From contig NZ_SJPI01000002.1 in NCBI RefSeq assembly GCF_007859865.1, forward strand, positions 1,074,721 to 1,138,720: a stretch of DNA of 64,000 bases. Direction: 5' to 3'. The notes under the pieces are model-generated. The model worked only from the letters and a program-made list of their open reading frames with translations, made no database searches and was not told the DNA's origin. This document shows positions 17,038-26,546 of this stretch, in pieces (position 1 is the stretch's first letter; each line of letters begins with the position of its first letter). This stretch comes from Rubripirellula amarantea. GTDB lineage: Bacteria > Planctomycetota > Planctomycetia > Pirellulales > Pirellulaceae. Made by a program: the position numbers and the translations under genes.

Positions 17038-17245
17038 CGCGGACCGTCTTGCCCGTTGCAAAACAGTCACCGCGAGACACAGTGATCACTGACGGCGGAG
17101 AGATCTCAAGTCCCGTTTCCTCAATCTCGCGAGAACTTTCCAACGTCTCTGGAATCTCGCCGCGTTTGACCCGAATCGTCACCAACTCCAGCAATTTTGC
17201 CACTTTCCGTACCTGAACGGCGGGCTGGATATAGTCCAACGCCAT
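16880..17245 (-). CDS. Hypothetical small protein with strong ribosome site
   Basis: A perfect AGGAGG sits nine bases before the ATG at 17245. The first 70 residues (MALDYIQPAVQVRKVAKLLE, then VTIRVKRGEIPETL) look like a real protein. The rest of the 121-residue frame is low-complexity and overlaps the small gene at 16864-17037 in another frame, so the natural C-terminus may have been lost. Probably part of the same degraded element. Confidence 0.45.
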   Translation of the reverse strand: MALDYIQPAVQVRKVAKLLELVTIRVKRGEIPETLESSREIEETGLEISPPSVITVSRGDCFATGKTVRDELSNSNGDPIERTTTRRDRDHFGAGDSTNARKEGGKEHARRTSTSEPTGGS

Positions 17246-17380
17246 ATAACCCTTCCTCCTAAAACCATTCCCTAGCGAACCGAACGAAACGGTCCCGCCC
17301 TCAGGGTTATGTAGGAGAGAACTCGATAGGGTTAACCAGAAACTGCGAAGCAACCCGCCACCGGCGGGCTCTTTTGGAGG

Positions 17381-17782
17381 ATGATAAAGAGCACAATGAA
17401 AACAGCAGTTCAAATCGCATCGGGGACAATGTTGGCGACAACCATTGGATTGTTGGCCATGCAATTGGTGGGGCTGATGTCATGGCCACTGGCTAGAGGC
17501 GTGAGCGGAATCGCGATCGGCTTGATCGCATCGACCATGTTTGCATTGCTGTTGCGTAAGAAGCTTGGCCAGCCAATTTCGATCGTCGCCAGCGGAATCG
17601 GAGCGATCGTCGCGTGCTTCTTCGCGATTTCGACCGTAGAGATCCTCCCGCCAGGAAGCTTGCAGTGGTTTTTCCAAGGCGGCCTCTACGGCGCTGCCTT
17701 CGGTGTCCCCGTTGCCGCGATACTGTCGCCGCTGGCATTGATGGAACGTCGCCGCGTCATTGACGATTCAGTTTCAAACTGA
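17381..17782 (+). CDS. Small integral membrane protein
   Basis: A 133-residue protein with about four hydrophobic helices (residues 10-35, 38-58, 66-86, 98-120) and short basic loops. I do not recognise a family. Starts at 17381 (after GGAGG) or at MKTAV (17396) are possible; the first has the better ribosome site. Confidence 0.6.
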   Translation: MIKSTMKTAVQIASGTMLATTIGLLAMQLVGLMSWPLARGVSGIAIGLIASTMFALLLRKKLGQPISIVASGIGAIVACFFAISTVEILPPGSLQWFFQGGLYGAAFGVPVAAILSPLALMERRRVIDDSVSN

Positions 17783-17900
17783 AGTGTGAACGTTCACTGG
17801 ATAAGGCGTCTGCATACAAACGGTCGCTTCTTCGCTCGTTCGAGTGTCTGACTGTGCGATGGCTAGGCTTGCCGTCCCGGTGGCTGAACGAGGTTGAGTA

Positions 17901-18488
17901 TTACGAAGGTTTCCAATGGCGATTGATCTCGTAGAAAATGGAGTCTGCACTTTGGTCGACGCAGTTGAGTTCGACGACAAGCAGCTTCGACCAGTGGTAG
18001 CGTCCGCCCGGTCGCGAGTGGCGATTCCATTCTCTTAGCAGCTTGGATGTCGCTCGCTTATGAATCAAAAGACGGTTTCCTGACCTGCGTACGTGCGAGA
18101 CATCACACCACCTGAATGACCTGCGAAGCCACGCGTGGTAGCCTTGAACGCCTTCCTCAGTGATCACAATTGCCGTGGGATCGAGAGCCAGCCTGACTGT
18201 ACTGAGCAACGCCTCAACCAGACACATGCCGAACAAGGCGAGAAAAATGTAGCTCATGACACTTCTCTCCCATGGTCCTGGAATGGTAGCTCCCTTTCCA
18301 AGTGGAAAGTTGAACCACACAGCATCGGTTTGAATGGCGATCAACGGGACTCCGAATAGCAGTAGCAGGGGCGCATGCGTGCGAAACAGCACCCATCCGC
18401 TCGATACAACCGAGGCGACGAATGGACGTTCTTTGGCATGGCGATCGAAAGGATCGGTAGCAGAAAGATCGAATTTTTCTTGAGACAT
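17901..18488 (-). CDS. Membrane protein with PH-like cytoplasmic domain
   Basis: A 195-residue protein with two membrane segments (residues about 28-50 and 75-100). A soluble C-terminal part follows the pattern of bacterial PH-like (bPH2/YdbT) domains: IVITEEGVQGYHAWLRRSFR, then WCDVSHVRR. The start MSQEKF (18488) is preferred over an upstream ATG because upstream residues are arginine-rich read-through. The role is unknown. Confidence 0.55.
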   Translation of the reverse strand: MSQEKFDLSATDPFDRHAKERPFVASVVSSGWVLFRTHAPLLLLFGVPLIAIQTDAVWFNFPLGKGATIPGPWERSVMSYIFLALFGMCLVEALLSTVRLALDPTAIVITEEGVQGYHAWLRRSFRWCDVSHVRRSGNRLLIHKRATSKLLREWNRHSRPGGRYHWSKLLVVELNCVDQSADSIFYEINRHWKPS

Positions 18489-18516
18489 GGCGAGTGGTTT
18501 CTTTGAGCGATCGTGT

Positions 18517-20259
18517 TTAGATCTCGGCTTGAATGCGTTGCAGCCGATCGCGGATTTGGGTCTTGGTCCGGTTGATCTGCTGCTGGCTTGAGTGGGGAAA
18601 GAACGGTAAGTCATCGAGGGAGACTCCCATCCTTGCCAGAGTCAATCGCCACGCTTGCACATCATTGAAACCAGACGTGATCGGTGACGGACGCTGCAAA
18701 ACCAGAGTGCTGATCCTCGTGGCATCCTGCTTCGCGGCCGGCCCGAGTGACGCGTAAGCGTCTCGAATGCCTTCCACCATCGCACGTCGTTGGCGCCAGT
18801 TGTCTTTGGTCGAAACGTGATCGAGTGCGTCGCGCAAAATGGGCATGGCACGCTCAGCATCGAGGTCAGCAAGCCTTGAAAGAAAATGCCCAGCCTGTTC
18901 GTAGAGTTCGGGTCTTGTCCAAATGGCGAGGTGAACTGGATCGGGTTTGGCGAACGTGCCCGGTGGCATCAAAGATAAGGCTTTCGCTAACTGCGATCGT
19001 TCTTTTTCGGTCGCATCATCGAACGCAATCCGTCGTGCGTAGGCGGTTCTGAGTTCGATCGGCGTTTTGCCCTTGGAAAAAACGTTCTCGATCGGACCGG
19101 CAATGTCTTTCACTCGCTGGTCACCGACAACGCGGGCGATCAATTGATGGTCGTCGGGGCCTGCGTCGAAGAAAAAGAGCGAAAGCCAGCGTCTCGCTAA
19201 TTCCAGCCTGGCTGGACTCGCGTCGGGATCGTCGATCGCGCGTTGGACTTCCCGGCGCAATCGTTCGCGGGTGTCATCAAGCTCGGCGAGAAGCGGTACC
19301 TCGATGGCTTCCAACAACGTCGGCTCCAAATCAATCTGTTGGTCCGACGACTTCCAATCACTTCCGCCAATACCAAACGATGCGTTAGAGATCGTTCCGG
19401 CACCCCATCGAACATCAAAGCCGAAGTAGAAGACGTTGCCAGGAACAAAGTGTCGAACTTCACTCCTGCGAAATTGAACGTCCGTGCCGGTGTGGGAAAT
19501 CTCGACTCGTTCGACTCGTGGAATTTCTTTATTGTGGGTCGAAACCAAACGCACGACCCAATCCGCTTCTTCGGCGGGTGTTGGCTCAACCTCGACAATT
19601 CGCTCCACACCGGCAAGACGTAGCGCCCAATCGGCTTCGAGCGATTTCTCAACCTGTCGCAACTCGTTGCCTCTCACTCGCCGCATGAGTCCCGGATGTT
19701 TGCGAATCAATTGACCAGGATTTGACGGGAATACGCCTGGTTCTGCATCATCACCCGTCCGGACCAAAGCGAACGCCGCAACCGAAGGATCGCGTTTTCG
19801 GCCAGTCGGGCCGGTGCTTTCGACGGTGACACTTTCGACGCCCGGTAAATCTAGAAGCACTGTGCATAAGTAGTCACATTCGGGAGACCGGTAGAGTTCG
19901 CCGTTCTCGACGTACACGTTTCCTGTCAAGATGATCGGTTTACCAGGGAGAATGTCGGGTGAGACTTCCGCGCGGAACTCCGATATCGCTGACGAGCGAA
20001 TCGGTTGCATGACCAACCAGCCCAGTCCAAGCGTAAGTAAGATCGCGATCGGGAACGCGGCCCAACCGATCTTGGTTGGTAATAGTCGCTGAATACCGAG
20101 TGTCGTCGCAAGATAAACAAACGCGGTGGGAGCCGAGATCAGCACCAATCCTGGAATGATGAGTGCCACGAAGCCAAGCACGACCAGCATCGGGCAACAG
20201 AGCGCCATCGCGGCGGTGACGCCTGTGAGGATTAAAACAATGTTGCCAAATTTACGCAT
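18517..20259 (-). CDS. Large membrane-anchored protein of unknown function
   Basis: A 580-residue protein with three or four hydrophobic helices in the first 105 residues. A long soluble region then shows no motif I recognise. Residues about 340-560 are helical and repeat-like, as in HEAT/TPR-type scaffolds. It has a mature periplasmic-style segment with VENGELYRSPECDYLCTVLL. The start MRKFGN (20259) is chosen because it begins directly before the first helix. It is followed after 28 bases by the PH-like membrane gene, so the two may be co-transcribed. Confidence 0.55.
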   Translation of the reverse strand: MRKFGNIVLILTGVTAAMALCCPMLVVLGFVALIIPGLVLISAPTAFVYLATTLGIQRLLPTKIGWAAFPIAILLTLGLGWLVMQPIRSSAISEFRAEVSPDILPGKPIILTGNVYVENGELYRSPECDYLCTVLLDLPGVESVTVESTGPTGRKRDPSVAAFALVRTGDDAEPGVFPSNPGQLIRKHPGLMRRVRGNELRQVEKSLEADWALRLAGVERIVEVEPTPAEEADWVVRLVSTHNKEIPRVERVEISHTGTDVQFRRSEVRHFVPGNVFYFGFDVRWGAGTISNASFGIGGSDWKSSDQQIDLEPTLLEAIEVPLLAELDDTRERLRREVQRAIDDPDASPARLELARRWLSLFFFDAGPDDHQLIARVVGDQRVKDIAGPIENVFSKGKTPIELRTAYARRIAFDDATEKERSQLAKALSLMPPGTFAKPDPVHLAIWTRPELYEQAGHFLSRLADLDAERAMPILRDALDHVSTKDNWRQRRAMVEGIRDAYASLGPAAKQDATRISTLVLQRPSPITSGFNDVQAWRLTLARMGVSLDDLPFFPHSSQQQINRTKTQIRDRLQRIQAEI

Positions 20260-20474
20260 AATGGATTCGATACCGTGACGATCGGCGCACACCTTCCGCG
20301 GCAACGACCGCAGGTCGATGAAGCTTAGGTCACGATTTGAACCCGCTAAAACCCATTGTTGACGATGTCTTCATCGAGCGTCAGTTGCCCAGGCTTTGGC
20401 CAAGCTTCTTTGATGGCTTTGCCGATGGCGTCATTCAGCAATTGCGACGATTCGGTTTTGAAAACATCCATCCG

Positions 20475-20996
20475 CTAAAATGGGTACGGCAAGTCTTTCA
20501 GTTTTGGGACCACGTCGTTTGGAGACGGTGACCGAATGGACATGAATAATAGAATCAGCTTTGACTTTTCTGTTGCGTCTGCTGTTCGAAACTGAATTTG
20601 GACCGGGGTTCCCGACTGCAGGCAATGTAAAACTGACTCGCGATAACTTGCTGGAAGTGTCGCAGTTACAGATTTGGCGGATTTTTTGAATTCTCCAATG
20701 GGTCGGTCCAGCACATCATCGTCTCGAAAGCTGATCGTACCACTTTCGGCTAAAGCATCCGAATTTGGCTGCGGCTCACCCCACCACCAAATGGCAGAAG
20801 CTGGAATCTGTTCTCGACGTCCGTTGCTTGTAAAGCCTGTGACAAAAGAGTACCGCTTGATGATCACTGAGCCATTCTTTTGATCCGATGCCGAAGCACT
20901 GGGAGTCACGTCCCATGGTGGTAACGGGTCGTCCGCGTTCACGAGGCTAGCGAAAACAAAAATCGACACCAAAGTGATAGGCAGTAATGCACGCAT
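20475..20996 (-). CDS. Secreted hypothetical protein
   Basis: 173 residues with a signal peptide (MRALLPITLVSIFVFASLVN, cleavage likely after NA at 20-21) and no known domain. The mature part has a WWWGEP cluster and beta-rich composition. The start at 20996 begins the signal peptide exactly. Confidence 0.6.
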   Translation of the reverse strand: MRALLPITLVSIFVFASLVNADDPLPPWDVTPSASASDQKNGSVIIKRYSFVTGFTSNGRREQIPASAIWWWGEPQPNSDALAESGTISFRDDDVLDRPIGEFKKSAKSVTATLPASYRESVLHCLQSGTPVQIQFRTADATEKSKLILLFMSIRSPSPNDVVPKLKDLPYPF

Positions 20997-21331
20997 AAGT
21001 GATCTCCAAGTAGTTTCCAAGACGCAAAGCCAGGTTTTGATCGAAGCCCTGTGTGAGCACCGCTGAACCGATATAAGGTATCGGAAATGGTTTTGCGTTG
21101 CACTTCTCGGCTCAGACCGCCACCAGCAACGTTGACCACTTTTTTCCGATAGCACTCTGGGACTTCATAACCTTGAGGTCAAATAGTACAGAGACAAGAG
21201 AGACCTTTGGCCGAGATCGGCCCAGAGACCGTTTCGCCGGTGGCCGGATAGTACTTTTCCAGAGACACTCAGAGAGATCTCTGCGGATCGGTCGTTGACG
21301 TAAGTCCTTGCCAGGACTGCGGTAAACCACG

Positions 21332-21367
21332 AAAAAAGCCGGCGTCAGTCCATGGGACCAACGTCGG
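21332..21367 (-). terminator. Rho-independent terminator, minus strand
   Basis: On the minus strand a GCCGACGT...ACGCCGGC hairpin is followed by six T. It lies about 190 bases after the rhodanese stop in an otherwise gene-free stretch (20997-21557) and would end that operon's transcript. The same stretch holds repeated AGAGAC and ATAACCCG words of unknown meaning. Confidence 0.65.
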
Positions 21368-21557
21368 CTTGTTCGATAACCCGACGGTCGGAGTAAACCG
21401 AAGGGTCTAATTGGAGTTGAGCGAACCGGGCGCTTTTCAAACCTTCTCAGGTGTCTCTCGTCGTGGGTTATGGGAAAGCCTTCGTTTGCGCGAATAACCC
21501 GGTAAATCACGGTGCGAAATGGTCTCTGGGTGATGAGCGAGCGGAACCACGTCGACT

Positions 21558-22055
21558 TCATAACCCGGATTGGGCGTCTTGGGAGGCGTTCGTTCTCACT
21601 TCGTACTCGTCCGGGACATGGAAGATCCGCCAGTAGGGATGCACGTCGTTGGTTGCCTTTCCGTCGGGCGATTCCAACGGCAAGCCGGCACGGCACCAAC
21701 CCAGGATGCTGTCGCGATAGTTCACCGCATCGACGCCGCCGGCCACCAGCTTCCGGGCGAACAAATAACTGCGTCCGCCAACCGTGCAATAAGCCACCAC
21801 CCTTCTGCCCGCCAATTCCTCCGAGCCGGCTTTGTATTCCTGCTGCGTGATCGCACCCGGAATTCGAGACACCGCATGTTCCGAATCGCTGCGGACATCG
21901 ACTAACACCGGCGAAGTCTCGCGCGAGGTCATTGCGGATTGCAGATCCGAGGTCGTGATCGTCTTCACCCTTCTTTGGCAAAGCAACCGCCGCGCCGCTT
22001 CGAAGGCACCGAAGCCGGCATCGCAAAGACGAATGATCAGATCACCGAGTGACAT
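21558..22055 (-). CDS. Rhodanese-domain protein
   Basis: 165 residues with a single rhodanese fold: LVDVRSDSEHAVSRIPGAI, then the active-site loop AYCTVGGRSY (Cys90), which would carry a persulfide. The N-terminus has a short helical lead. It follows the tiny zinc-ribbon gene at 22072 by 16 bases, so they probably form an operon. The sulfur acceptor is unknown. Confidence 0.85.
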   Translation of the reverse strand: MSLGDLIIRLCDAGFGAFEAARRLLCQRRVKTITTSDLQSAMTSRETSPVLVDVRSDSEHAVSRIPGAITQQEYKAGSEELAGRRVVAYCTVGGRSYLFARKLVAGGVDAVNYRDSILGWCRAGLPLESPDGKATNDVHPYWRIFHVPDEYEVRTNASQDAQSGL

Positions 22056-22071
22056 TCAAATCCCGTCGTCG

Positions 22072-22221
22072 TTACCCACGACCACCTTCGCAGCAAGTCT
22101 CGCAAATCCGATGGCACTTGGTGCATTGAAGCTTGCCCCGAATGTCGATCATCACCCCGCCACAAACCGGGCAAGCGGGATCGGACGGCTCTTGCGGCGA
22201 TGGTTTTGTTTCAGCGGACAT
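22072..22221 (-). CDS. Small zinc-ribbon protein
   Basis: A 49-residue frame: MSAETKPSPQEPSDPACPVC, then GG, then a LQCTKCHRICETCC tail. Two CxxC pairs and a final CC suggest a zinc site, like small planctomycete zinc-ribbon proteins. It starts at 22221, ends at 22072 and precedes the rhodanese gene on the same strand. Confidence 0.65.
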   Translation of the reverse strand: MSAETKPSPQEPSDPACPVCGGVMIDIRGKLQCTKCHRICETCCEGGRG

Positions 22222-22374
22222 GGCTCGGAGGAGTGAAAGTCACGAATGAGGGACGACAGACGGCGTTACTTGTATCCTACCGGAATTTACATGTATCGAC
22301 GCCCCGCCTAGCCGCTCGGCTATCCTTACTCGGACGACTATTCACGGAAGCCAATTCATTTCAGGGCCGAACGA

Positions 22375-22998
22375 GTGACACGAAAACGAATGACGTACAT
22401 GCTGGGGATCGCCGCCGTTGCTGTGATCGGCGTTTTAGGCTGGAACATGACCGCACGAGCTGGCTACGAATCCGCCGAATACAAGGTGATCGAAAAAGAC
22501 GGCAAGTTCGAGATCCGCGAATACCCCGACCTGATGCTCGCGTCGACGACCACTCAAATAGACGCCCAAGGCCGCGACGGTAGCTTTATGAAACTGTTCC
22601 GCTACATCTCCGGCGCGAACCAAGCCGAGCAAAAGATCTCGATGACCACGCCCGTGTTCATGGAGAAAGACGAAACCGAAGCCCAAATGGGATTCGTGAT
22701 GCCCAAAGAAGTCGCCGTCGCCGGCACTCCACAACCAACCGGCGAAGGAGTCGCGATCCGCAAACGAGCCGGCGGACGCTTCGCCGTCATCCGCTTCTCC
22801 GGTCGCCTCAGCGAAAAGCTCGCCAAAGAAAACGAAACCAAACTCCGTGAGTGGATGAAAACCAAAAACCTCACCGCCGCCCAAACCAATTCCGACGATC
22901 CCGAATCCACCAACGTCGAATCCGCCTCCTACGATCCACCCTTCACACCTGGCCCGCTGCGTCGCAACGAAGTCCTCATCCGGTTGCAACCAGAATGA
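22375..22998 (+). CDS. SOUL-family heme-binding protein
   Basis: 207 residues with an N-terminal hydrophobic segment (signal peptide or anchor, residues 9-28). The SOUL/HBP fold follows: [20 protein letters not shown] near the start, then [10 protein letters not shown] and [20 protein letters not shown]. Family members bind heme or porphyrin. The start may be the GTG at 22375 or ATG at 22390. The stop overlaps the DUF393 start (ATGA), so the two are coupled. Confidence 0.88.
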   Translation: MTRKRMTYMLGIAAVAVIGVLGWNMTARAGYESAEYKVIEKDGKFEIREYPDLMLASTTTQIDAQGRDGSFMKLFRYISGANQAEQKISMTTPVFMEKDETEAQMGFVMPKEVAVAGTPQPTGEGVAIRKRAGGRFAVIRFSGRLSEKLAKENETKLREWMKTKNLTAAQTNSDDPESTNVESASYDPPFTPGPLRRNEVLIRLQPE

Positions 22999-23426
22999 GC
23001 ACCGACATCACTAATCCCGATCACAGTGTTACTCGGGACCATTCTGTCGAAGTCTTCTACGACGGCGAATGTCCACTCTGCGTCCGCGAGATCAAACTCC
23101 TGCGTTGGCTCGACCGCAAGCAAAACATTCGCTTCACCGACATCGCCGCTGCTGAATTCAACGCCTCCAACTACGGCAAAACGCCCGACCAATTCATGGA
23201 CGAAATCCACGGCCGGCTACCCGCCAAAGATGGCCAGCCCGCCCAATGGATCATCGGAGTCGAAGTCTTCCGCCGGCTCTACGCCGCCGTCGGCTTCGGC
23301 CTACTCGTCTGGCCAACCCGCCTGCCCGGCGTCTCCCACGCCATGAACTTCGGCTACCACATCTTCGCCAAAAACCGCCTCCGCCTCACCGGCCGCTGCA
23401 CCACCGACACCTGCAAAGTGAGCTAA
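22995..23426 (+). CDS. DUF393 (DCC family) protein, intact paralogue
   Basis: 143 residues with the family signature [19 protein letters not shown] (CxxC at the start of the fold) and the conserved [20 protein letters not shown] and [10 protein letters not shown] segments. It is a predicted thiol-disulfide oxidoreductase of the thioredoxin-like DCC group. The start ATG at 22995 overlaps the SOUL stop. It is the undamaged relative of the gene broken at 14586. Confidence 0.88.
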   Translation: MSTDITNPDHSVTRDHSVEVFYDGECPLCVREIKLLRWLDRKQNIRFTDIAAAEFNASNYGKTPDQFMDEIHGRLPAKDGQPAQWIIGVEVFRRLYAAVGFGLLVWPTRLPGVSHAMNFGYHIFAKNRLRLTGRCTTDTCKVS

Positions 23427-23529
23427 CTTTCGCATCGCACTCCGGCTTCTCGGACATTGCCGGCGAACTAGCCAGAATGGTTTTGTGTCGACAGAATACT
23501 GTCTGTCCATCCTGGCCAAGAGCGAATGC

Positions 23530-24474
23530 ATGTCCGTGTCGAACGAATCCAACCTGATCTACTCCGTCGGCACGCAGGTCGTTGCTCAGAAAGACGTGAT
23601 GGCGGCGAACGATCGCATTGCTCATCCGGCCGGTGCCGTTGGCGTCATCGTCCGCAGCCCAGTCGATCGCACGCATGCTTACCGAGTGAAGTTCAGCGAC
23701 GGCTTCGAGGCTCCGATCCATCACGACCAACTCGTTCGGCTTGCGGAGTTCAAAAGCCAAACGATTCGCGACGCCGATGCATCGCTGGCCAGTGCCGGGC
23801 TGTACGAACGAGTCATCTATCGCTGCGTGATCGGCTCGCGGGCTTACGGACTGGATGATGAAGCGTCCGACACCGATCGTCGAGGCATCTATTTACCGAC
23901 CGCCGATCTGCATTGGTCGTTGTACGGCGTTCCCGAGCAACTCGAAAACGATGAAACGCAGGAAGTGTACTGGGAGTTGCAGAAGTTCATCGTGCTCGCG
24001 CTCAAGGCGAACCCGAACGTTCTGGAATGCCTCTATTCACCGATCGTCGAAAACGTCACGCCGCTCGGCGAAGAACTGCTGGCGATGCGAGAAGCGTTCT
24101 TGTCGAAGCTCGTTTTCCAAACGTTCTCGGGCTACGTTGCATCACAATTCAAGAAGATGCAAACCGACATCCGCAACCAAGGCCGCGTGAAGTGGAAGCA
24201 CGTCATGCATTTGATTCGATTGTTGTTGTCCGGCACCCATGTTCTTCGCGAAGGCGCGATGATCGTCGATGTCGGCGAGCATCGCGAGAGACTGCTGACA
24301 ATCAAACGCGGCGAGATGTCGTTCGACGAAGCCGACCGATGGCGAAAACGCCTGCAGTCCGAATTTGAATCCGCGTTCAAAACCACCACACTCCCCGACC
24401 GTCCCGACTACGAACGCGCCAATGCGTTTCTCGTCGACGCCCGCCGGCGAGCCATCCAATCCGACCTGCCATGA
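23530..24474 (+). CDS. RlaP-type nucleotidyltransferase 1
   Basis: 314 residues from ATG 23530 (a GTG at 23485 is an alternative). An SH3-like lead (VGTQVVAQKDVM, then GAVGVIVRSPVD) precedes a polymerase-beta-type nucleotidyltransferase: GSRAYGLDDEASDTDRRGIY at residues 102-121 holds the GS and DxD catalytic motifs. The C-terminal part is helical. The family (PF10127) is found in RNA-repair gene sets with RNA ligases. Its stop overlaps the next gene of the same family by four bases. Confidence 0.8.
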   Translation: MSVSNESNLIYSVGTQVVAQKDVMAANDRIAHPAGAVGVIVRSPVDRTHAYRVKFSDGFEAPIHHDQLVRLAEFKSQTIRDADASLASAGLYERVIYRCVIGSRAYGLDDEASDTDRRGIYLPTADLHWSLYGVPEQLENDETQEVYWELQKFIVLALKANPNVLECLYSPIVENVTPLGEELLAMREAFLSKLVFQTFSGYVASQFKKMQTDIRNQGRVKWKHVMHLIRLLLSGTHVLREGAMIVDVGEHRERLLTIKRGEMSFDEADRWRKRLQSEFESAFKTTTLPDRPDYERANAFLVDARRRAIQSDLP

Positions 24475-25241
24475 CCGACGCCACCACGATCGACTACGAC
24501 AAGATGATGCAGCACGTCAGCGTGCATCCACACCCGCTGCTGTTCGCCACGATTAGCGGTGCGCATCTGTACGGCTTCCCGTCGCCCGATTCCGACTTCG
24601 ATCTTCGCGGCGTTCACCTGCTGCCGATCGAAACAGTCGTCAGCCTGGATGATGGCGACCAAACGGTCGAAAAGGAAGGCATGTACGACGGGCTAGAAAT
24701 CGACCTGGTCACACACGACGCATCCAAATTCTTCGCTCTGATGCTGCGTCGCAACGGCTACGTGCTCGAACAGATCTTTTCGCCGTTGGTTGTGTTCGCG
24801 GGCGACGAGTTCGATGAATTGAAATCAATCGCGTCCAACTGCATCACCAAGCATCACGCCCATCACTACCTCGGCTTCGCCGCAACCCAATGGAAACTGT
24901 TCGGCAAAGAATCGCCGCCAAGGGTCAAACCGTTGCTGTACGTTTACCGCGTCCTGCTGACCGGCATCCATCTGGTGCGCACCGGCGAAGTCGAAGCCAA
25001 CCTCATCAAACTCAACGAAACCGCGAAGCTACCATTCCTCGACGACCTGATTGCCCAAAAGCGAACTGGTCCCGAGAAGGGAACCCTCGACGCGGCTGAT
25101 CTCGACTTTCACACGAAGCAGTACGAACGACTGACTGCTGAATTGGAAGCGGCTTACGATCAAAGCAAACTACCCGACCTGCCGTCGGCAAGGCCAGCTC
25201 TGAATGACTTGCTTGTCCGTTTGCGACTTCAGACCAGGTGA
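24471..25241 (+). CDS. RlaP-type nucleotidyltransferase 2
   Basis: 256 residues, the same family as the preceding gene. GAHLYGFPSPDSDFDLRGVH at residues 30-49 carries the catalytic GS/DxD-type motif, with Ala replacing the usual Ser after Gly. It is coupled to gene 1 by an ATGA overlap. Tandem divergent copies suggest a hetero-oligomer or two substrates (inference). The substrate is unknown; RNA ends are plausible from family associations. Confidence 0.8.
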   Translation: MTDATTIDYDKMMQHVSVHPHPLLFATISGAHLYGFPSPDSDFDLRGVHLLPIETVVSLDDGDQTVEKEGMYDGLEIDLVTHDASKFFALMLRRNGYVLEQIFSPLVVFAGDEFDELKSIASNCITKHHAHHYLGFAATQWKLFGKESPPRVKPLLYVYRVLLTGIHLVRTGEVEANLIKLNETAKLPFLDDLIAQKRTGPEKGTLDAADLDFHTKQYERLTAELEAAYDQSKLPDLPSARPALNDLLVRLRLQTR

Positions 25242-25295
25242 TACATTGAAAGGGAATCGAACGATATCGAGTATTCACCAAAGAGCGTAAGACGA

Positions 25296-25757
25296 ATGGG
25301 ACAACTTCAGGATGTGGGCGAGGCGGACGGTTGGCGATGTTGGTTGTGTGACGAACCGGTTGAGCCGGACATGTCGCCGAACGATCCCCGCGGAGCGAGC
25401 TTGGACACTCGGACGAGTAAGGGCCGGGCGAAGAAGAAGAAACAGGACAAGGGCAACTTGCCGACCGAGCGTTTGGCTCACAAGAGTTGCAACACCGGCA
25501 AGGGATCGAATGACCCGGTCGTGCCCTGGCCCGATCATCTGATCGTCGTCGACCCGGCTCCGATCATTGCTGCGGCGGAACGATTGGAGCGAAAGGGTGG
25601 CCGCGAGGCGATGGCTCGTTGTCCTACCCGCCAAGACGCCGAAGCGGTTGCCGAGTGGCTCGTCGACCGCCTCTCGCGTCTTGCGCCGGGGCTCGATGTG
25701 AGTACGGAAATCGCCACCACCGGCGGCCAGCATCTGGTCAGCTTGCGAACGTCCTAA
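25296..25757 (+). CDS. HNH-nuclease-like zinc protein
   Basis: 153 residues. CWLCDEPVEPD (CxxC) near the N-terminus and LAHKSCNTGKG about 45 residues later follow the spacing of HNH endonucleases. The first His of the HNH triad is replaced in LDTRTSKGRAKKKK, so activity is doubtful. The C-terminal half is an uncharacterised alpha/beta region. It starts 54 bases after the RlaP pair on the same strand. Confidence 0.6.
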   Translation: MGQLQDVGEADGWRCWLCDEPVEPDMSPNDPRGASLDTRTSKGRAKKKKQDKGNLPTERLAHKSCNTGKGSNDPVVPWPDHLIVVDPAPIIAAAERLERKGGREAMARCPTRQDAEAVAEWLVDRLSRLAPGLDVSTEIATTGGQHLVSLRTS

Positions 25758-25819
25758 ACTCACCTCGCTCGATCTCGTTGCCAACAACCCGTTCTCCACC
25801 AAAATCGGACTCATGAACT

Positions 25820-26209
25820 TTGTCGAATTCTGGCGTCTACTTCATCACCTGCGAGTTCCTTGGTAAACGATTCGTGAAGATCGGTCGTTCCACGAACATC
25901 GCACGACGGCGAAACCAACTGCAGTCGGGATGCCCGTTCCGCCTCAAGGTGGAACACATCGAAACGATGTCAGAGTTGGAAGCCGGCGCGAAAGAGAAGC
26001 AGTGGCACGCGATGTTCAAAGACATGCGAAAGCGGTGCGAGTGGTTCAATGCCATCGCGAACGAGGCTGACACCCAACTCATGTTTCACTGGTTCCCCTA
26101 TGAGAACGACATCGAGGCATTCATCGAACGCCGGAAAACAAGCGACGCAGCCACTGAGTTCGACGGAAAAAAATTGGAGCTAAACCACCAAGAACAACTG
26201 TTGTTTTGA
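25820..26209 (+). CDS. T5orf172/MUG113-type GIY-YIG nuclease-like protein
   Basis: 129 residues: GVYFITCEF (GIY part), then FVKIGRSTNIARRRNQLQSG (YIG part and catalytic Arg), and a Glu in ELEAGAKEKQWHAMF. This is the T5orf172 variant of the GIY-YIG fold, often phage- or defence-linked. The start is taken as TTG at 25820 because no in-frame ATG begins before the GVY strand. Confidence 0.75.
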   Translation: MSNSGVYFITCEFLGKRFVKIGRSTNIARRRNQLQSGCPFRLKVEHIETMSELEAGAKEKQWHAMFKDMRKRCEWFNAIANEADTQLMFHWFPYENDIEAFIERRKTSDAATEFDGKKLELNHQEQLLF

Positions 26210-26240
26210 TGGCAACGATCGCTTCGTATCAAATTTCAAA

Positions 26241-26543
26241 CTAATCGACTCGCCGACGCATCATCGCTTCGATCGCCCGAATTCCATTCTCCATCTTCGT
26301 CCTCGCCGACACGTTCGCCGAGTGAACCTTCATCGCCGGCGGCACGAAGCCGTGCAACGCGACCTGCTCCTCGATCCAAAGCACGACGTCGTAGCCGGTC
26401 CCGCGATCATCGTCGCCCAGATCATGATCCAAGCTGATCTCGGTGACCGATCCAGTCTTCAGCAACTCAACCGCCTCGTCCGGCCAATACACACGGTGCC
26501 AACCGTCAGGCGTGGTTCGCTCGTCCTCGAGGTAGATCTTCAT
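26241..26543 (-). CDS. Cyclic-phosphate-processing receiver-domain protein (cPPRD)
   Basis: 100 residues: KIYLEDERTTPDGWH at the start and SLDHDLGDDDRGTGYDVVLW at residues 37-56 are the hallmark acidic motifs of the cyclic-phosphate-processing receiver-like family, predicted to act on 2',3'-cyclic phosphate RNA ends. It is the last gene of a five-gene minus-strand operon (27906 to 26241) with very short spacings. Confidence 0.75.
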   Translation of the reverse strand: MKIYLEDERTTPDGWHRVYWPDEAVELLKTGSVTEISLDHDLGDDDRGTGYDVVLWIEEQVALHGFVPPAMKVHSANVSARTKMENGIRAIEAMMRRRVD

Positions 26544-26546
26544 CGT

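Noticed and set aside
21112-22026. A 304-codon open frame on the minus strand
   Set aside because: It overlaps the rhodanese gene in another frame, is arginine-rich, and crosses a clear terminator hairpin.
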